Shown: positions 47,241 to 59,141 of the stretch, piece after piece
How positions within the stretch are numbered: position 1 is the stretch's first letter
How the letters are laid out: the number at the start of each line of letters is the position of its first letter
NCBI GenBank assembly: GCA_002914805.1
Contig: JXTB01000145.1
Span: 646,385-710,384 of the forward strand
DNA length: 64,000 nt
Direction: 5' to 3'
Source of the DNA: Parasponia andersonii
Taxonomy: Eukaryota; Streptophyta; Magnoliopsida; Rosales; Cannabaceae
Notes under the pieces: model-generated
What the model was told of the DNA's origin: nothing
Databases searched by the model: none
Seen by the model: only the letters and a program-made list of their open reading frames with translations
Made by a program: the position numbers and the translations under genes

Positions 47241-48260
47241 CCTTATAAGGGAAGGTCGTCCTTTGTTTGTATTGTAGTGTAAAACTCCATCAAGTGGTTT
47301 TAAAAGCAAACAAAGGGAATTCATCTTTAGATTTGTAGGTTGAATTCCTTTCCATTTTGTTACCATTAAATAACCAAATATTCTACCGTTAAAAAATTCT
47401 TAAACTTGAAAGCCACATAGGCAGTGCAAAACTAGTCTTAATTTATAAATGAAGTGGGTTTCGTAGATGACTTTTTGTTGTGAGCAGAAAGACAAATAAA
47501 TACTTTTTAAGATCTATTAACTACATCTAGCAACGCTCCCAGGCACAATTGCAACACTTTCATTTAATAGAAATCTCAAAATTCTAAAATTATTCCCGCG
47601 ACCTCGATTGAAACTTTTGACTATATCGAAAGAGACAAAATTAAAAAATATAATGCATAGAAGGCAATCAACTATATTTAACCATTTAACCAGGTCAAAA
47701 ATTTTCAACTAAAGTTGAAAAAGTTTTGACCAAGATTGAGCCATCGGTCAAGACAACTGAAATTGGCAATCGAACTTGAATTCTTTTTTTTTTTTAGGGA
47801 CCCCAATAAAAGGGAGACAAAGTCGGGATCGGCAATAGTAGTGAGATACTGACAGTATAGATTAAGTTTAATTAAGAAATATGTATTTAAATAATTTTAT
47901 ATATGTGTTATAACAATAAAGATTATTTTTAAAAATATTCATAATTTTTTTTTTCCATTACGAAGGCCTTAGTAGACACTAGGTGTAAATACTTTCTCTT
48001 ATTTTTTACCATAAAAGATATATACAAAATACTGTTATCATTTCATAGTTTAATTTGTCTCGTGTACCATAAATATTTAGATGAATTCGTGATAATTTAG
48101 AAGTTGGTATTAAATTTGGATGAGAAAGGCTAGTCGAAAACAAAAATACATACCTTGGTCAAACTCGTAAGTGTTTTTCGTTGATTTGGTTCAAAAGATG
48201 AAGTTTGTACTACCATAGATATGTGAAGAAAACAAATGCCTTTAACTAATTTTAGGCACC

Positions 48261-48480
48261 TGTGAAGCCCGAAATTTATTTATTTATTTCTTTTTTAATT
48301 TTTCTTTTTGTTTGTCATGAAAGCTGAAATCATGCAACAATAGATGCTGATTTTAATTTTTAGCGTGTCTTGCTTAATTGGGTCTGCCTAGGACAGTGAA
48401 ATCTCTCCTTGTTATCTGCCCAGAACACTCGTTTCTATCTAGAACTGTCCAAAACATCTTTCCCAGAATATTTATATACA
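48261..48480 (+). mobile_element. Possible Gypsy LTR fragment
   Basis: Starts TGTGAAGCCCGAAATTTATT, a phrase typical of some plant Gypsy LTR starts, followed by non-coding, less AT-rich sequence. No partner or internal domain. Confidence 0.3.
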
Positions 48481-49471
48481 TATAAATATACATATATAAA
48501 TAGATATATAGAAAAGCTAATAAAGCTAAAGGTAATGCTACAAATGCCACTCTCGCAGTTATCCTTCTTTAACTGATATTTTGTGTTGTGTCTACTTCGT
48601 CAAATAGCAACTTAAGTAAGGACATTTCAACCCCCCCAAAAAAAGGTAAAGTAAGGGCAAAAAGTAAAATTAAATGAGATGGAAAACCAGGAGGAGGTAA
48701 TAAAACATGACTATTGTAGTGTATTGTATGTTAAAAAGAAGCGAAGAAAAAAAGGCCTTTGTTACCTTATGATTGGAATGACCTTTTTATTTCAACTTTG
48801 AGTTGAGTTATAGTATTTTTCCAAATGTTGTACACTAAGTATGGAGATACATAATGGGTTAGCACCACACTAAACATAAAGATATATAGTAGGCCGACAC
48901 GAGTACACGCACATTATTGAATAATTAGTACTATATTTTGTGAATTTTTTTTTTTTTTAATTTTTTCCCAGCCAAAAGAAAAGGGCCAAAACCATGACTT
49001 AAAAGGGAAGTAACTATGAGTAGACCAAATAAGTTTATGCCCTTTCTTTCGGTGTCCTTTGTAGTTCTTTTTCTGTGTGTTACAGGTCTTCAAAGTGGCA
49101 TTGGTATCTTCCTAGGCATATATGAAAAGCAAAGGCTGAACATTTTAATAGTACACTAGAAGAGCACAAAATATAATAGTCTTTGGGAGAGCATGCTAAG
49201 AGTCCAAATGAAGTAAAGATAATACAGAGTACTGGAAAAGACCCGTGGCTGCAGCATTCAGTCAATGAGTGTTTAATTTGCTGTAATATTGTGTTTTATA
49301 TTAATATGGATTATGGAGTTCCAACTTTTTGGCTCTATTTTTAAATAAATATGTAACAAGAAAAAAGTAACAGTGTCAGAGAGATCATTTCCAGCTTTAA
49401 TGAGCATTAGGTTTCTATCTTTATATTTTAATGTTCTGCTGGGCTGTAGGGTGCAGCACCTCCTGATATTA

Positions 49472-49474
<3 letters not shown>

Positions 49475-49508
<34 letters not shown>
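49475..49508. repeat. (TC)n microsatellite
   Basis: About 17 TC units, lying inside a larger imperfect hairpin (49462-49588). Confidence 0.95.
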
Positions 49509-49511
<3 letters not shown>

Positions 49512-49588
49512 CTATCTCACTCTATTCTTTGAAAAAAACAAAAACAAAATAAAAAAAGAAGAGAGAGGGAATTAATATCAAGATCAGG

Positions 49589-51102
49589 GGTAAGCTATAT
49601 GGGTAATAACCAATGCAACATAATGAATTTATTCCAGTTATGGGAACAAAAAATATTATTTCTACATGGTAACTAACTAGACTAAGGTTTCGTTCCCCTG
49701 TTCTTTTATGTGTATATATATATATATATACATATTTTTAAGAAGAAGTGAACTTGTGACCTGCTGCGTGCCCAAGTGTGGATTAGTGCAACAAATTTTG
49801 TTGCTAACATAACCCTTGAAAGCATGCTAATTAAAAAGTTCTCTTTTCTTTGTATTAGTGATAGTACATATAAAATTTGAGTTAATTATTACAAAGTTTT
49901 ACTTAGTTTGTGACCAAAAGAATAAGGTCTGAGTTTGTAAACGTAGTAATATTAACCATTTCCTTCTTTATTGCCTTTTTTTCCCCTCTTGGTAATAATT
50001 TCAAAAATGTTTCGTCCTTAATTAATCAACTGGAAATTTAATCATGTGGCCCTTAAAGTATTAATATATGTAGAGAGAGTGGAGCTTCCAAACCGCTAAA
50101 TGCTGATCAAACTGGGAATATTGGTTAGTATGCTTAATATGTAGAGATGATCAATGCGAGATCTTAACTTCACATTTATAGTTTGTAGCTACACAATTGG
50201 GCAACACCAGTATATATGTGGATATTATTTAGTATTATATATAGATATATATACACCGCATACACAATCATTATAATATAAGGAACACATGATTTGTCTT
50301 GCATATGCATTAAGTACCAACAACTCATGATTCATATTTAAAGAAAACAAAGCAAAAACAAAACAACCACGTAATGAGAAATGAGATTCGGTTAATTCAT
50401 ATGAATGAACAAATCGAACAAATCTAAAAGTAGTAATAATAATAATAATAGTAGTTCTACACCTCTAGTAATTTTAATCTAAATAAATGTTTCTAATGAC
50501 ATGGTATCACTTAATTGGTTAGTATTCATGAGTGAAATACATTTAGAAATCACAACTAAAACATGTTCTCTTCTTCTTCTTCTTTTTTTAAAAAATTATT
50601 TGAAAAAATCACCTATTAATTGGCACATAATAAAGTTGTGTTATCTTAGTTATGAATTTATAAAAATTTGTCAAATTTTTTTGGTATTTCTTGGAAAGAA
50701 AAAAGGAATCTTTTTTGCTAGTAGTATTGGAGGAATATTTACTTTGTTGAAGAGGAAATAAGAATATCATATTTAATATGAAGTTTTTTAACAGTCAAAG
50801 TTTTATTACATGTTTAACTACCAAGCACTTGAGTATGACAACTAGACAAGCAAGAGGTGTGGCTATTAACTATATGAGTTCCATACGTATTATACATGCA
50901 AAAACATATCATTAATGTGAGGATTTAAGTTTGGTTAAATATAGTAAGTAAAGGAAAAAATAACACAATAATTTAGTAATTATGCATTAATTAGAAGGCC
51001 TTTAAAAGGTATACCTGAAAGTGAAGGCTCATTAGATCTATATGTAAATGCACATTTACTATACACACCATCCACGTAACAATATAACTGTAAGCTTTAG
51101 CC

Positions 51103-51106
<4 letters not shown>
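49589..51106. other. AT-rich intergenic stretch
   Basis: Short (TA)n at 49712-49730 and an AAT-type run near 50437-50450. No gene seen. Confidence 0.5.

Positions 51107-51150
<44 letters not shown>
51107..51150. repeat. (TA)n microsatellite
   Basis: 22 TA units directly abutting the small element at 51151. Confidence 0.95.
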
Positions 51151-51152
<2 letters not shown>

Positions 51153-51307
51153 TTGCTAATCGCAATAGGTATTTTTTTTAAAGACTAGCATCGTTAATGC
51201 TCTTTCTTTTTTCTTTTTTTTACAATAAAAAAATATGCATGCTAAATTTTCATTAGCCAAATTGATATCTATTAGGTAAAAAAAAAATACTTTATGGATT
51301 GGTGCCC
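51151..51307. mobile_element. Small non-coding element flanked by TA tracts, copy 3 (reverse orientation)
   Basis: Starts GGTTGCTAATCGCAATAGGT and ends ATGGATTGGTGCCC, then ATATATATATA. Its reverse complement starts GGGCACCAATCCATAAAGTA and contains TTTGGCTAATGAAAATTTAG, matching copies 1 and 2. It is shorter than copy 2 and has TA runs on both sides. Confidence 0.75.
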
Positions 51308-54300
51308 ATATATATATATATGTCTATATGTATAGCTAATTGGGAGAGTAGAAATTTGGACTCAGATCCCGTACATTGAGAGGAAATATAATGAAAAACA
51401 TGTATATGTACTATAGAGTCAACAAGATGAATAAGAATGCAGGTGAATTAGACCCTCTATTTATGTATACAGTATCAAGTTCACATATACATTATTAGCT
51501 ATATTTGTTTCTTCTCGATCATGATGGATGAGTTTGACCCATGTATATATATATAGCATAAGTTCAATCAAGAATAGTTATTGGAAGGTGAAAAACCCGT
51601 TTTCCAATATCATACTGCGGCTCTAGTTTTGTTATATTGCTAGTAAATGTACTAAGAACCCAAAGGAAGGTGAGTGGACAATATATTGGGAGAAATAGTA
51701 ATATGCTGCTTCACATAGTTAGGTTTGAGCTTTTAGTGTTTCTAGTACTAGAACAGAAATAGTGGCTATAGTTGGATTTTAGTGTGTTTAAGTAGAGAAA
51801 TAAATGCACCTCTAACACTAAATTTTGGAGGACCAGAAGTATAAATGCTAATGAATTCCAGCTCCACATTATTGGAGTGATAAGAGAGCTGGGATTAATA
51901 TATCCCAACGATTTCTTTACAAATTAATCATTAATTAAGGACGACAATTAGATTAATTATTAACTTTCCTTAATATTCAGAATTTGTAGTAATTACTTTC
52001 CAGTAAAATGATAATAGGAAAAGAAACAAGAGAAAGTACTTCAGCATCAACTTTTCAATTAATATGAATTAAATCTGACTCTGTTAAAGGCATAATTAAT
52101 ATCAATGAACAACAGAGCTGTATAAAACTAAACTAATTACTACATTTTATTAAGCGCTGTCTAATTCCCTGTTAACTTATTTGGAAAGCTGAGTGTTAAG
52201 AATTACTAAACGATAATTGACAAAAACAGATGAAAAACGAGAACACACAGATTTAAGTGGAAAATCCTAATTGGGAAAAATTATTGGCAGAAAAGGAAAT
52301 TTCACTATGTCGAAAATAAAGTACAGAAGATATGTTTTACACGACCGAGTCTAAGATATATATAATCTTAAAAACCCTAAAATACATATGTGTACGGACG
52401 AAAACTGTACGGACAAAACGGTCCAATAAAACAGGTCCATACTGCGGGGGCTCGCCCCCGCACCCTCAACGAGATCAGTAGTGGACTCCAAAATCGGGCC
52501 GATCCGCTTCCACCACAGATCTCAAAATTTCTCCCAATTACAAGAATGCCACATATATCGCACCGCGAAATTTTCAGGCCAGCACAAATAGAATTCGAGT
52601 CACGAACTCTAACACTGAATCATTTATTTCACCATCTTTTCTTTCAAATATATCTCTGGTTTTGTCATGATCAATATTATTGTTATATTTCTTAATGTGG
52701 TAAATTTTTTCGAACGCTTCTGCAAGAAGTTATAAAATTTAAAGCATTAACTACTAAATAAAATAATTTTTTTTTAAGAAAGTAAGCATCTCTCATAAGT
52801 TTAGCTACTAAAGCGAGACATTACGCGTTAAAAAGTATTCATGATATACAAGTTGTACGTACAACGATGATTAGTTTAATTATTTGATTTGATCATTAAT
52901 ATAATATCCGCCCATCTTTCCCTAACAGATTTAAACAAACAAATAAAAAAAAATAATCAAAAATTGATTTAAGAGATATAAACATCAGGTATCTAAACTA
53001 GTTTGGCACTTCATCTCCAAGCTCAACATCCCAACTTAGTTGGGGTACCAACAAACAAATAAAACTGCTTTGCCGACATATCATTGAGGTATATTTATAA
53101 TGATTTTAAAAAATAACAGTCTGTTTTCCTATAGTTTAGATGTGTCATATCTGTTACATATATTTATGTATATTTTAGCATATGCGTGATGTACAAATTT
53201 TAAAACTAACATTTTCAAATTCAGAGGGTGAATGAATTGAAGAACATTTATGCAGGCAACCTAATTCGGTGCCATCATATTTCATATGGCAAAGTTTTTG
53301 TTTGACCATATGGCTGAATATATGTGGTGAACATTTAATATGCTGAGAACAAAAGTCGATGGAATACTACATAATTTCGTACCAAATTTATTGCATGTGT
53401 GATTTGCAATTTTCCAGCTTCATGTAGAATTTCATATCATATTTCATGATGATGAGTATAATCGTGTGGTTTGTCACCCAAAATTTGTAATTGATGTAAA
53501 ATTCTCTATTTTCTCATAACTGTATATGCAATAATATAATACAAACATGTACAAAAATCATTAGCTAATTTTTCCTCCTTTTTTGAAAGGTTTAATTAGA
53601 ATTCGGCTCGTAGCTAATTACTTTCATAATCATAGTACAAAAATTATAATGACCATGCAGTTCCAATCCTTATGCATGTATGCTTATCTATTAAGTACAC
53701 TTAACCACCCCCCCCCCTTTTTTTTTTCTTTTTTTGAAGTGTGGTCTATACTCGTGATTAATCATATATTGTATACTTTATAAGTGTTCTTTATGAAAGA
53801 ACAAAAACCTTGATTTACACATTCATCCTATCATATAAGAAAGAGACAGAAAGCTGAATATATAATATAATTATATATGGTGTTATAAGGTAATGACACA
53901 GGTATGCTATTATAATAATAACGTATATATCTTTATTTATATGAAAAATTATGTTGGCACTACTACTATATTAAATATTAGTTGTAGGGTTTAGATCCAT
54001 GGAGACTGTCTAGAAGAAATATTGCAGTATCTCAATTCTCAATATCCTTTCCTTGATTGTTTAATTATATGTCTCTTAATAACTGTAATTGTTTTCCTAG
54101 ATCTGTTTCTTTTTTCTTTTTTAATTGATTTGTTCAAACCAAAAAGAATGTCATATATAATAATAAAGTCGTACTACTTCATTAAACAAAAAACATTAAT
54201 AACCTACACAACTTCGCTAATGGATTTGTTTACTGAAAACAAAAACTTAAATCTTTATGAATTAAAACACACACATATATATATATATATATATATGATT

Positions 54301-56040
54301 ATAAAAATAATTTTTCGAACTTATAGTGATAGCGTTGACTTTTTATATACATTGTGGGACGTTAAGGAATTCCTTTGACCTCATGTTGTCGTGAATCGTG
54401 ATTCGTCATGTACTTTATAATCTTTTCGTTTTTTCAAGTATTTAAAAATAAATAAAAAACTAAGCTAGCCTAGATATTTATACTTGATCCAATTTCTCTA
54501 TAATCCTAAATGGATCGATCGAGGTGATAACAATTAGATCTCTAATTTTTAGTTTAATGGAGCTAGTATGCAGCGTAGCATATATAGGCTCTTTCACATA
54601 TATATTAACTAATATTATTTATGCTTTGATGATAATTGCATCAAATTTATGTTTCCATCATTAAGGGGCGCCCTTATAGTATTTATTCAAAAATGATAAT
54701 AAGTAGTAATGTACGTATTATATTGTCGCACCATATTATTTAATCTGACTTTACTATACATTTTATAACTTTATTACACTCTTACTATGAATTTATAATA
54801 TTACAAGTACATATCATTGTATACGCTAATCAATAAGATAAGAAAATGGGGCAAATACTCTCCATTCATTTGGTAAAGCAGCTGTTGGAATTAAGATTTT
54901 ATTGTCACTCTTTCTTCGAGGGGAAGAAAAAAATATCTTACACCAAAATGAATTAACTTGCTTTTAGATTTCTTATATTTTAGGAAATTGAAGAAATTCC
55001 AGCAGAAATAGAGGAGGACGAGGGAAGGTTTACATACTTGAATAAATTGAATATGAAAATGCGGCATTTGGCTTCTCCATAAAATTGCAGTGCACGATGT
55101 ATGACTATTTATAGATATATTTATATATAATTACATTATTCTAATAGGACGAAATTTATTCCATAAAACATACATATCAAGTATAAACATGAAATATCGC
55201 AATTTTTTAATATTTAAACATGGTTTTAGAATTACAATTTACACATTACCCTAACAAAGTGTCAATTACAATTTACAACAACTGTTTTTCCAGCCTGAAT
55301 ATTACAATTTTGTCACAATTATTGAGTTTGCTTACTTATCACTATTGACACTACTTGGCACATGACACATCTAATAAAAATATTGTCTCATAATTATTAG
55401 AAAATTAGTACCGTAGGCATGATTACTGTGATAATTTTGTTATTATATCTATCAACCATCGTCCTTTTCCAAATATATATATATATATATATATATATCA
55501 ACTATCAAGAGCTTTTTTCTCATTTATTTTAACAAAAGACTTTCAAGAGTTTAATCTGTTCAAGCCAAAGAAAAACTATCAAGAGCTTTGCTACATTTGT
55601 CTCACATGACTATCTCCAATTCTAGTAAAACTATTATATTAAAAAAATTAAAAATTAAAAAAACCGTAAAACTAAGTGATCATCACTGCAAGCTCTTCAA
55701 CCAATCAAAAATTTTGCAAGCGCCATGTACATATGTACTAAGCATTGTTGTTATAAAATTGGTATATATTTTCTGCACACCACGATGTTTACCAAAAATT
55801 CCTTTTTTTTTTTTTTTTTGGGTTTTCTGTGAGGGTATATTAATATGATAGATAATTACTATTTCAGTACACAAATTAGAGATAAAATAAAAAGAGGGAG
55901 GACACGTATGCAATTCCAAATCCCAAGCCAAAGAGTGCAAGCATGGGCCATGGGTTCATTCACACTCTTAAAAAACAGTCTTCAGAGACCCGAACGCCAC
56001 ACAGCGCCAGTCTTCCCCTCAAATGTACCCTCTCCCCCCC
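51308..56040. other. Long AT-rich intergenic region
   Basis: Holds the repeat fragment at 52230-52640, (TA)n tracts at 54275-54296 and 55473-55498, and a C-run next to a T-run at 53708-53729. Frames here are composition artefacts. No gene is supported. Confidence 0.5.
52230..52640. mobile_element. Retroelement-like repeat fragment with a GC hairpin
   Basis: GAGAACACACAGATTTAAGT at 52230 and GTGGAAAATCCTAATTGGG resemble text common in plant Copia LTR regions. The middle is GC-rich for this window and includes a hairpin, TGCGGGGGCTCGCCCCCGCA (52443-52462), with 9-bp arms and a 2-base loop. Family assignment is tentative. Confidence 0.4.
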
Positions 56041-56328
56041 AAAAAGCATTTACTTCACTCTCTCTCTCTCTGCGATTTTTTCTTCCATTTTCTCACCTTT
56101 TCCATCCCTTTTTCCCTCATCCCAAACACACAAAAACCAAAACCAAAAACCTCAGCTCCAACATCATCAACATCACCGTAGCACCTCACGTGCCACTCAC
56201 GTGACTCGTATCTTCCTCCCTCTGCTTCTTTGGCTAGAGGGAGACATTTATTCTAAACAATACCTCATCGTTCGTTCGTTCATTCATTCATTCGCTCTCT
56301 CTCGTTCTCTCTCTCTCTCTCTGTAAAA
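56041..56328 (+). promoter_or_regulatory. CT-rich leader of the ATL gene
   Basis: Pyrimidine-rich sequence with repeated TTCATTCATTCATTCG (about 56277-56292) and CT runs (56057-56070, 56296-56322) directly before the start codon; a long 5' UTR is likely. No TATA box assigned. Confidence 0.5.
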
Positions 56329-57369
56329 ATGTCGTCTGATGAGTCTCCACCGCCGCCATTGACGAGCTTCTTCAGCTCCACGGAGGCCGTACCTCCTCCG
56401 ATTCCTCACCACCGCAGTGCCTCTCTCAGCCCGAGCATCCTCATCACAATCCTCGTCCTCGCCGTCACGTTCGTCGCCTCCGTCTCGCTCTGCGTCCTGC
56501 TCCGCCACCTCAACCGCCGCTGCCTCCGCCACCTCACTCCTTCCACGTCAGCACCTCCCTCCTCCTCCTCCTCCGCCGCCGCCGGAGACTCTATCCGAAC
56601 GTCGAGCCGCCGCGTCTCGCCTGAGAATCCTAACACCGCGCTCATCGAGTCGCTTCCGCTCTTCACCTTCTCCTCCGTCACGACGCGCCGCTCCTCCTCC
56701 GCCGCAGACTGCGCCGTCTGCCTCTCGAAGTTCGAGGCCGACGACCAGCTCCGTCTCCTCCCCCTCTGCTGCCACGCGTTCCACGCGCTCTGTGTCGACA
56801 CGTGGCTTCACTCCAACCAGACCTGTCCGCTGTGTCGATCACCGATTTTCGTCTCCGAGGCCGAAATCCTCAAGACGCTTCTCGCGCCCGACAGTGAAAA
56901 CCATGGCGGTGGCGGCGGCGATAGCTTTAGAATCGAAATCGGAAACGTCAGCCGCCGCCGAACGACGTCTGATTCCGGCGACTTCACGCGGCGGTCCTAC
57001 TCCATTGGCTCGTTCGAGTACCTCGTCGATGAGGACTCCGAGATCGTCCTCGGCAATACTCACCGAAGAATTAACTCCGATTTCAAAGAGGATCAGAGCA
57101 GGCCTTTGCCGCCTCCGGCGTCTCAGTCGCCGGCGCCGGAGCCGAGCTTGGCGGCGGAGGTGTCCTCCGGGAGGAGTTGGCTTAAGGAGTATGTGGATCG
57201 CCTCTCGCTATCCTTCTCCTCTCGAGCTCTGTCATTTCGTAGCTCCGGAAGATTCTTCAGCGGGAGCAGTCGCCGGAGTGAGGTACCCGACGTCGGAGAA
57301 TGGGACCTTGAAGCTTGCCGCGTTGGGGAAGAGATAAGCGAGCTTTTTCGTTGGGCTTCAGGGGTATGA
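56329..57369 (+). CDS. RING-H2 finger protein of the ATL family, membrane-anchored E3 ubiquitin ligase
   Basis: A single 346-residue frame without introns, as usual for ATLs. Order: a Pro/Ser-rich start, one transmembrane segment (about residues 35-58), a basic stretch, the GLD-like region (ALIESLPLFTFSSV, 104-117) and a RING-H2 domain at 128-169: CAVCLSKFEADDQLRLLPLC, then CHAFHALCVDTWLHSNQTCP. All eight zinc ligands fit C-x2-C-x15-C-x-H-x2-H-x2-C-x10-C-x2-C, and the Trp and Pro contacts for E2 binding are present. A long Ser-rich tail includes YSIGSFEYLVDEDSEIVLG, a motif I associate with the ATL4-like subgroup. The gene transfers ubiquitin to membrane-proximal targets. Its G+C is far above its surroundings. 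The start at 56329 is the first in-frame ATG. Confidence 0.95.
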   Translation: MSSDESPPPPLTSFFSSTEAVPPPIPHHRSASLSPSILITILVLAVTFVASVSLCVLLRHLNRRCLRHLTPSTSAPPSSSSSAAAGDSIRTSSRRVSPENPNTALIESLPLFTFSSVTTRRSSSAADCAVCLSKFEADDQLRLLPLCCHAFHALCVDTWLHSNQTCPLCRSPIFVSEAEILKTLLAPDSENHGGGGGDSFRIEIGNVSRRRTTSDSGDFTRRSYSIGSFEYLVDEDSEIVLGNTHRRINSDFKEDQSRPLPPPASQSPAPEPSLAAEVSSGRSWLKEYVDRLSLSFSSRALSFRSSGRFFSGSSRRSEVPDVGEWDLEACRVGEEISELFRWASGV

Positions 57370-58492
57370 TTTGTAAATATGGAGTTTGTTTAGGACTAAA
57401 AAGTTAAAAAAAAAATTCTTTGATTTGGTTGGTAACATGGTATATAAATTTTACTGTTTTGAGGACCTGAGTGAGTAATATAAAAAGTTTAAAAAAAAAA
57501 ATCATGTGATTTGGCATTTTCTGTGATCTGGTGGGTGAGGACACACTGTAATAAATGGTGTTCTCCTCATTTATGATAGATCACCTAGTTAGTGACCAAC
57601 CCTTTTAATGGAAAAAGTTAATTTTTGCCCCCACTTCTATTCTTCTTCCAATATCGTATGTATAATATTAAATATTAATTCTATTTTTATTTTTATTATC
57701 TCTTAATTTGATTGTATTATTGATGTTGACATTGTAAATAGACTTTTATATGATCCCATTATTTTAATGAAAATGTTGGAAAGAAAATATATATACGTGG
57801 GAATTTAGTTCTTTTGGAATCATGACTTTGCTTGCTTACATTGTCAATGGAAAAGAGGAAAAAGAAAAGAAAGTTACAAAGGAAAAAAAAAAAAAAAAGA
57901 GAGAAACAAAATTTGGGGAATTAAAGAGCTAATTAATACGATGTTGGGTGAGATAGTTAGAGCTTTCAAAGATTCGGAGAGTTGGACCAATTTTTGGTAA
58001 GAGGTACTTTTGGCATATATGTTGTCTAGTTGGTTTTCTCCTACTTTTTGCCTTATCTCTCACCTACAAATAGTTCTATCTCTCTAGATCTATGTCAACT
58101 TATTTTAGCAGTACTCTTATAGATTCGATAAAGTTAAAAAATGAGATTCCAAAAATTTGCTCATAAATAGAAGTCACAAAATTGAAACTATTATATTGCA
58201 ATTTTAGTCTAATTCCTAACCCAAATATATGATTGATTTTGTCATGCGAATGTGGGATCAATAAAGTTGTGTGGTTTGATTAGTTTCTTTAATAAAGTTG
58301 GATTAAAGACTTGATTCCAAGAGTATGGCTTTAAGGTAGGTTTTCGGGAAACCAATACCAAATTACTAATACTTAATTTGTCTTTCCATTTTACAATGTA
58401 AAAAATATTAGAAAAGTATTAAGACTAGCCCGAATTTAGAGAAGTTTGTGAACTTCATTTCTTGTAGAAATGATGTAATAATATCCCTTGCG

Positions 58493-58494
<2 letters not shown>

Positions 58495-58524
<30 letters not shown>
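58495..58524. repeat. (TA)n microsatellite
   Basis: About 15 TA units. Confidence 0.95.
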
Positions 58525-58534
<10 letters not shown>

Positions 58535-59103
58535 TCATCCTTACTTGTATCTTAGTAGTCAACCTAATTAGAAGGGATGAGAAATGGTCAGAATTTTATT
58601 TCGAGTCAAAATTGTGTTTTGATGGTCACATGACAATTGTTAGACTATGAGTCCAAGATCCAACCTTCCCATGAAAAATTAAAGAAAAAGAAAATCTAAA
58701 TTTCAACCTATATTACAAAGTTTACCAACTTACTCTCCTGGAATTCATATCTAGAAATATCTCATCCCAAATAAAGAAAGATATCTATGATTTTGCTTCA
58801 GAAACTAGTTCCAAATGTGTACACAAAAGGCAGAAAAAGGAAATTAAAGAAAAGGGAAAAATAAAAAAAGGAGAGAATAGTTTTCTCATTATCCACAAGA
58901 AGGAATGATAAAGCTATATACAACTAAAGATTGAGCAAAATATAGTTAGGTGAATTAGGTTATTTAGTGTTCTAACTACAATAGAGAGGAATTAGAAACT
59001 ACTCATAGACTAAATTTAATTGTTAGGTCGTTTTAGGTCAGGTAAGGTTGATGATCAGTATATATGTTCTATTTTGTGTGTACACAACACACGCACATAT
59101 ATA

Positions 59104-59105
<2 letters not shown>

Positions 59106-59139
<34 letters not shown>
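59106..59139. repeat. (TA)n microsatellite
   Basis: About 17 TA units, preceded by a CACATATATATC variant. Confidence 0.95.

Positions 59140-59141
<2 letters not shown>

Larger units (their letters stand above)
46791..49474. other. Intergenic stretch
   Basis: Contains the 57-bp in-frame duplication (47131-47240), a relative of the GGTCGAAA-type fragment (47690-47775) and a possible LTR scrap (48261-48480). No gene supported. Confidence 0.45.

Noticed and set aside
54022..54378. 118-codon hydrophobic frame
   Set aside because: Composition artefact: it runs through poly-T and a (TA)n tract and has no family similarity.
56417..57337. A 306-codon frame overlapping the ATL gene, plus several minus-strand frames there
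   Set aside because: They are shadows caused by the high G+C of the ATL coding sequence; only the 346-residue frame has the RING-H2 domain.
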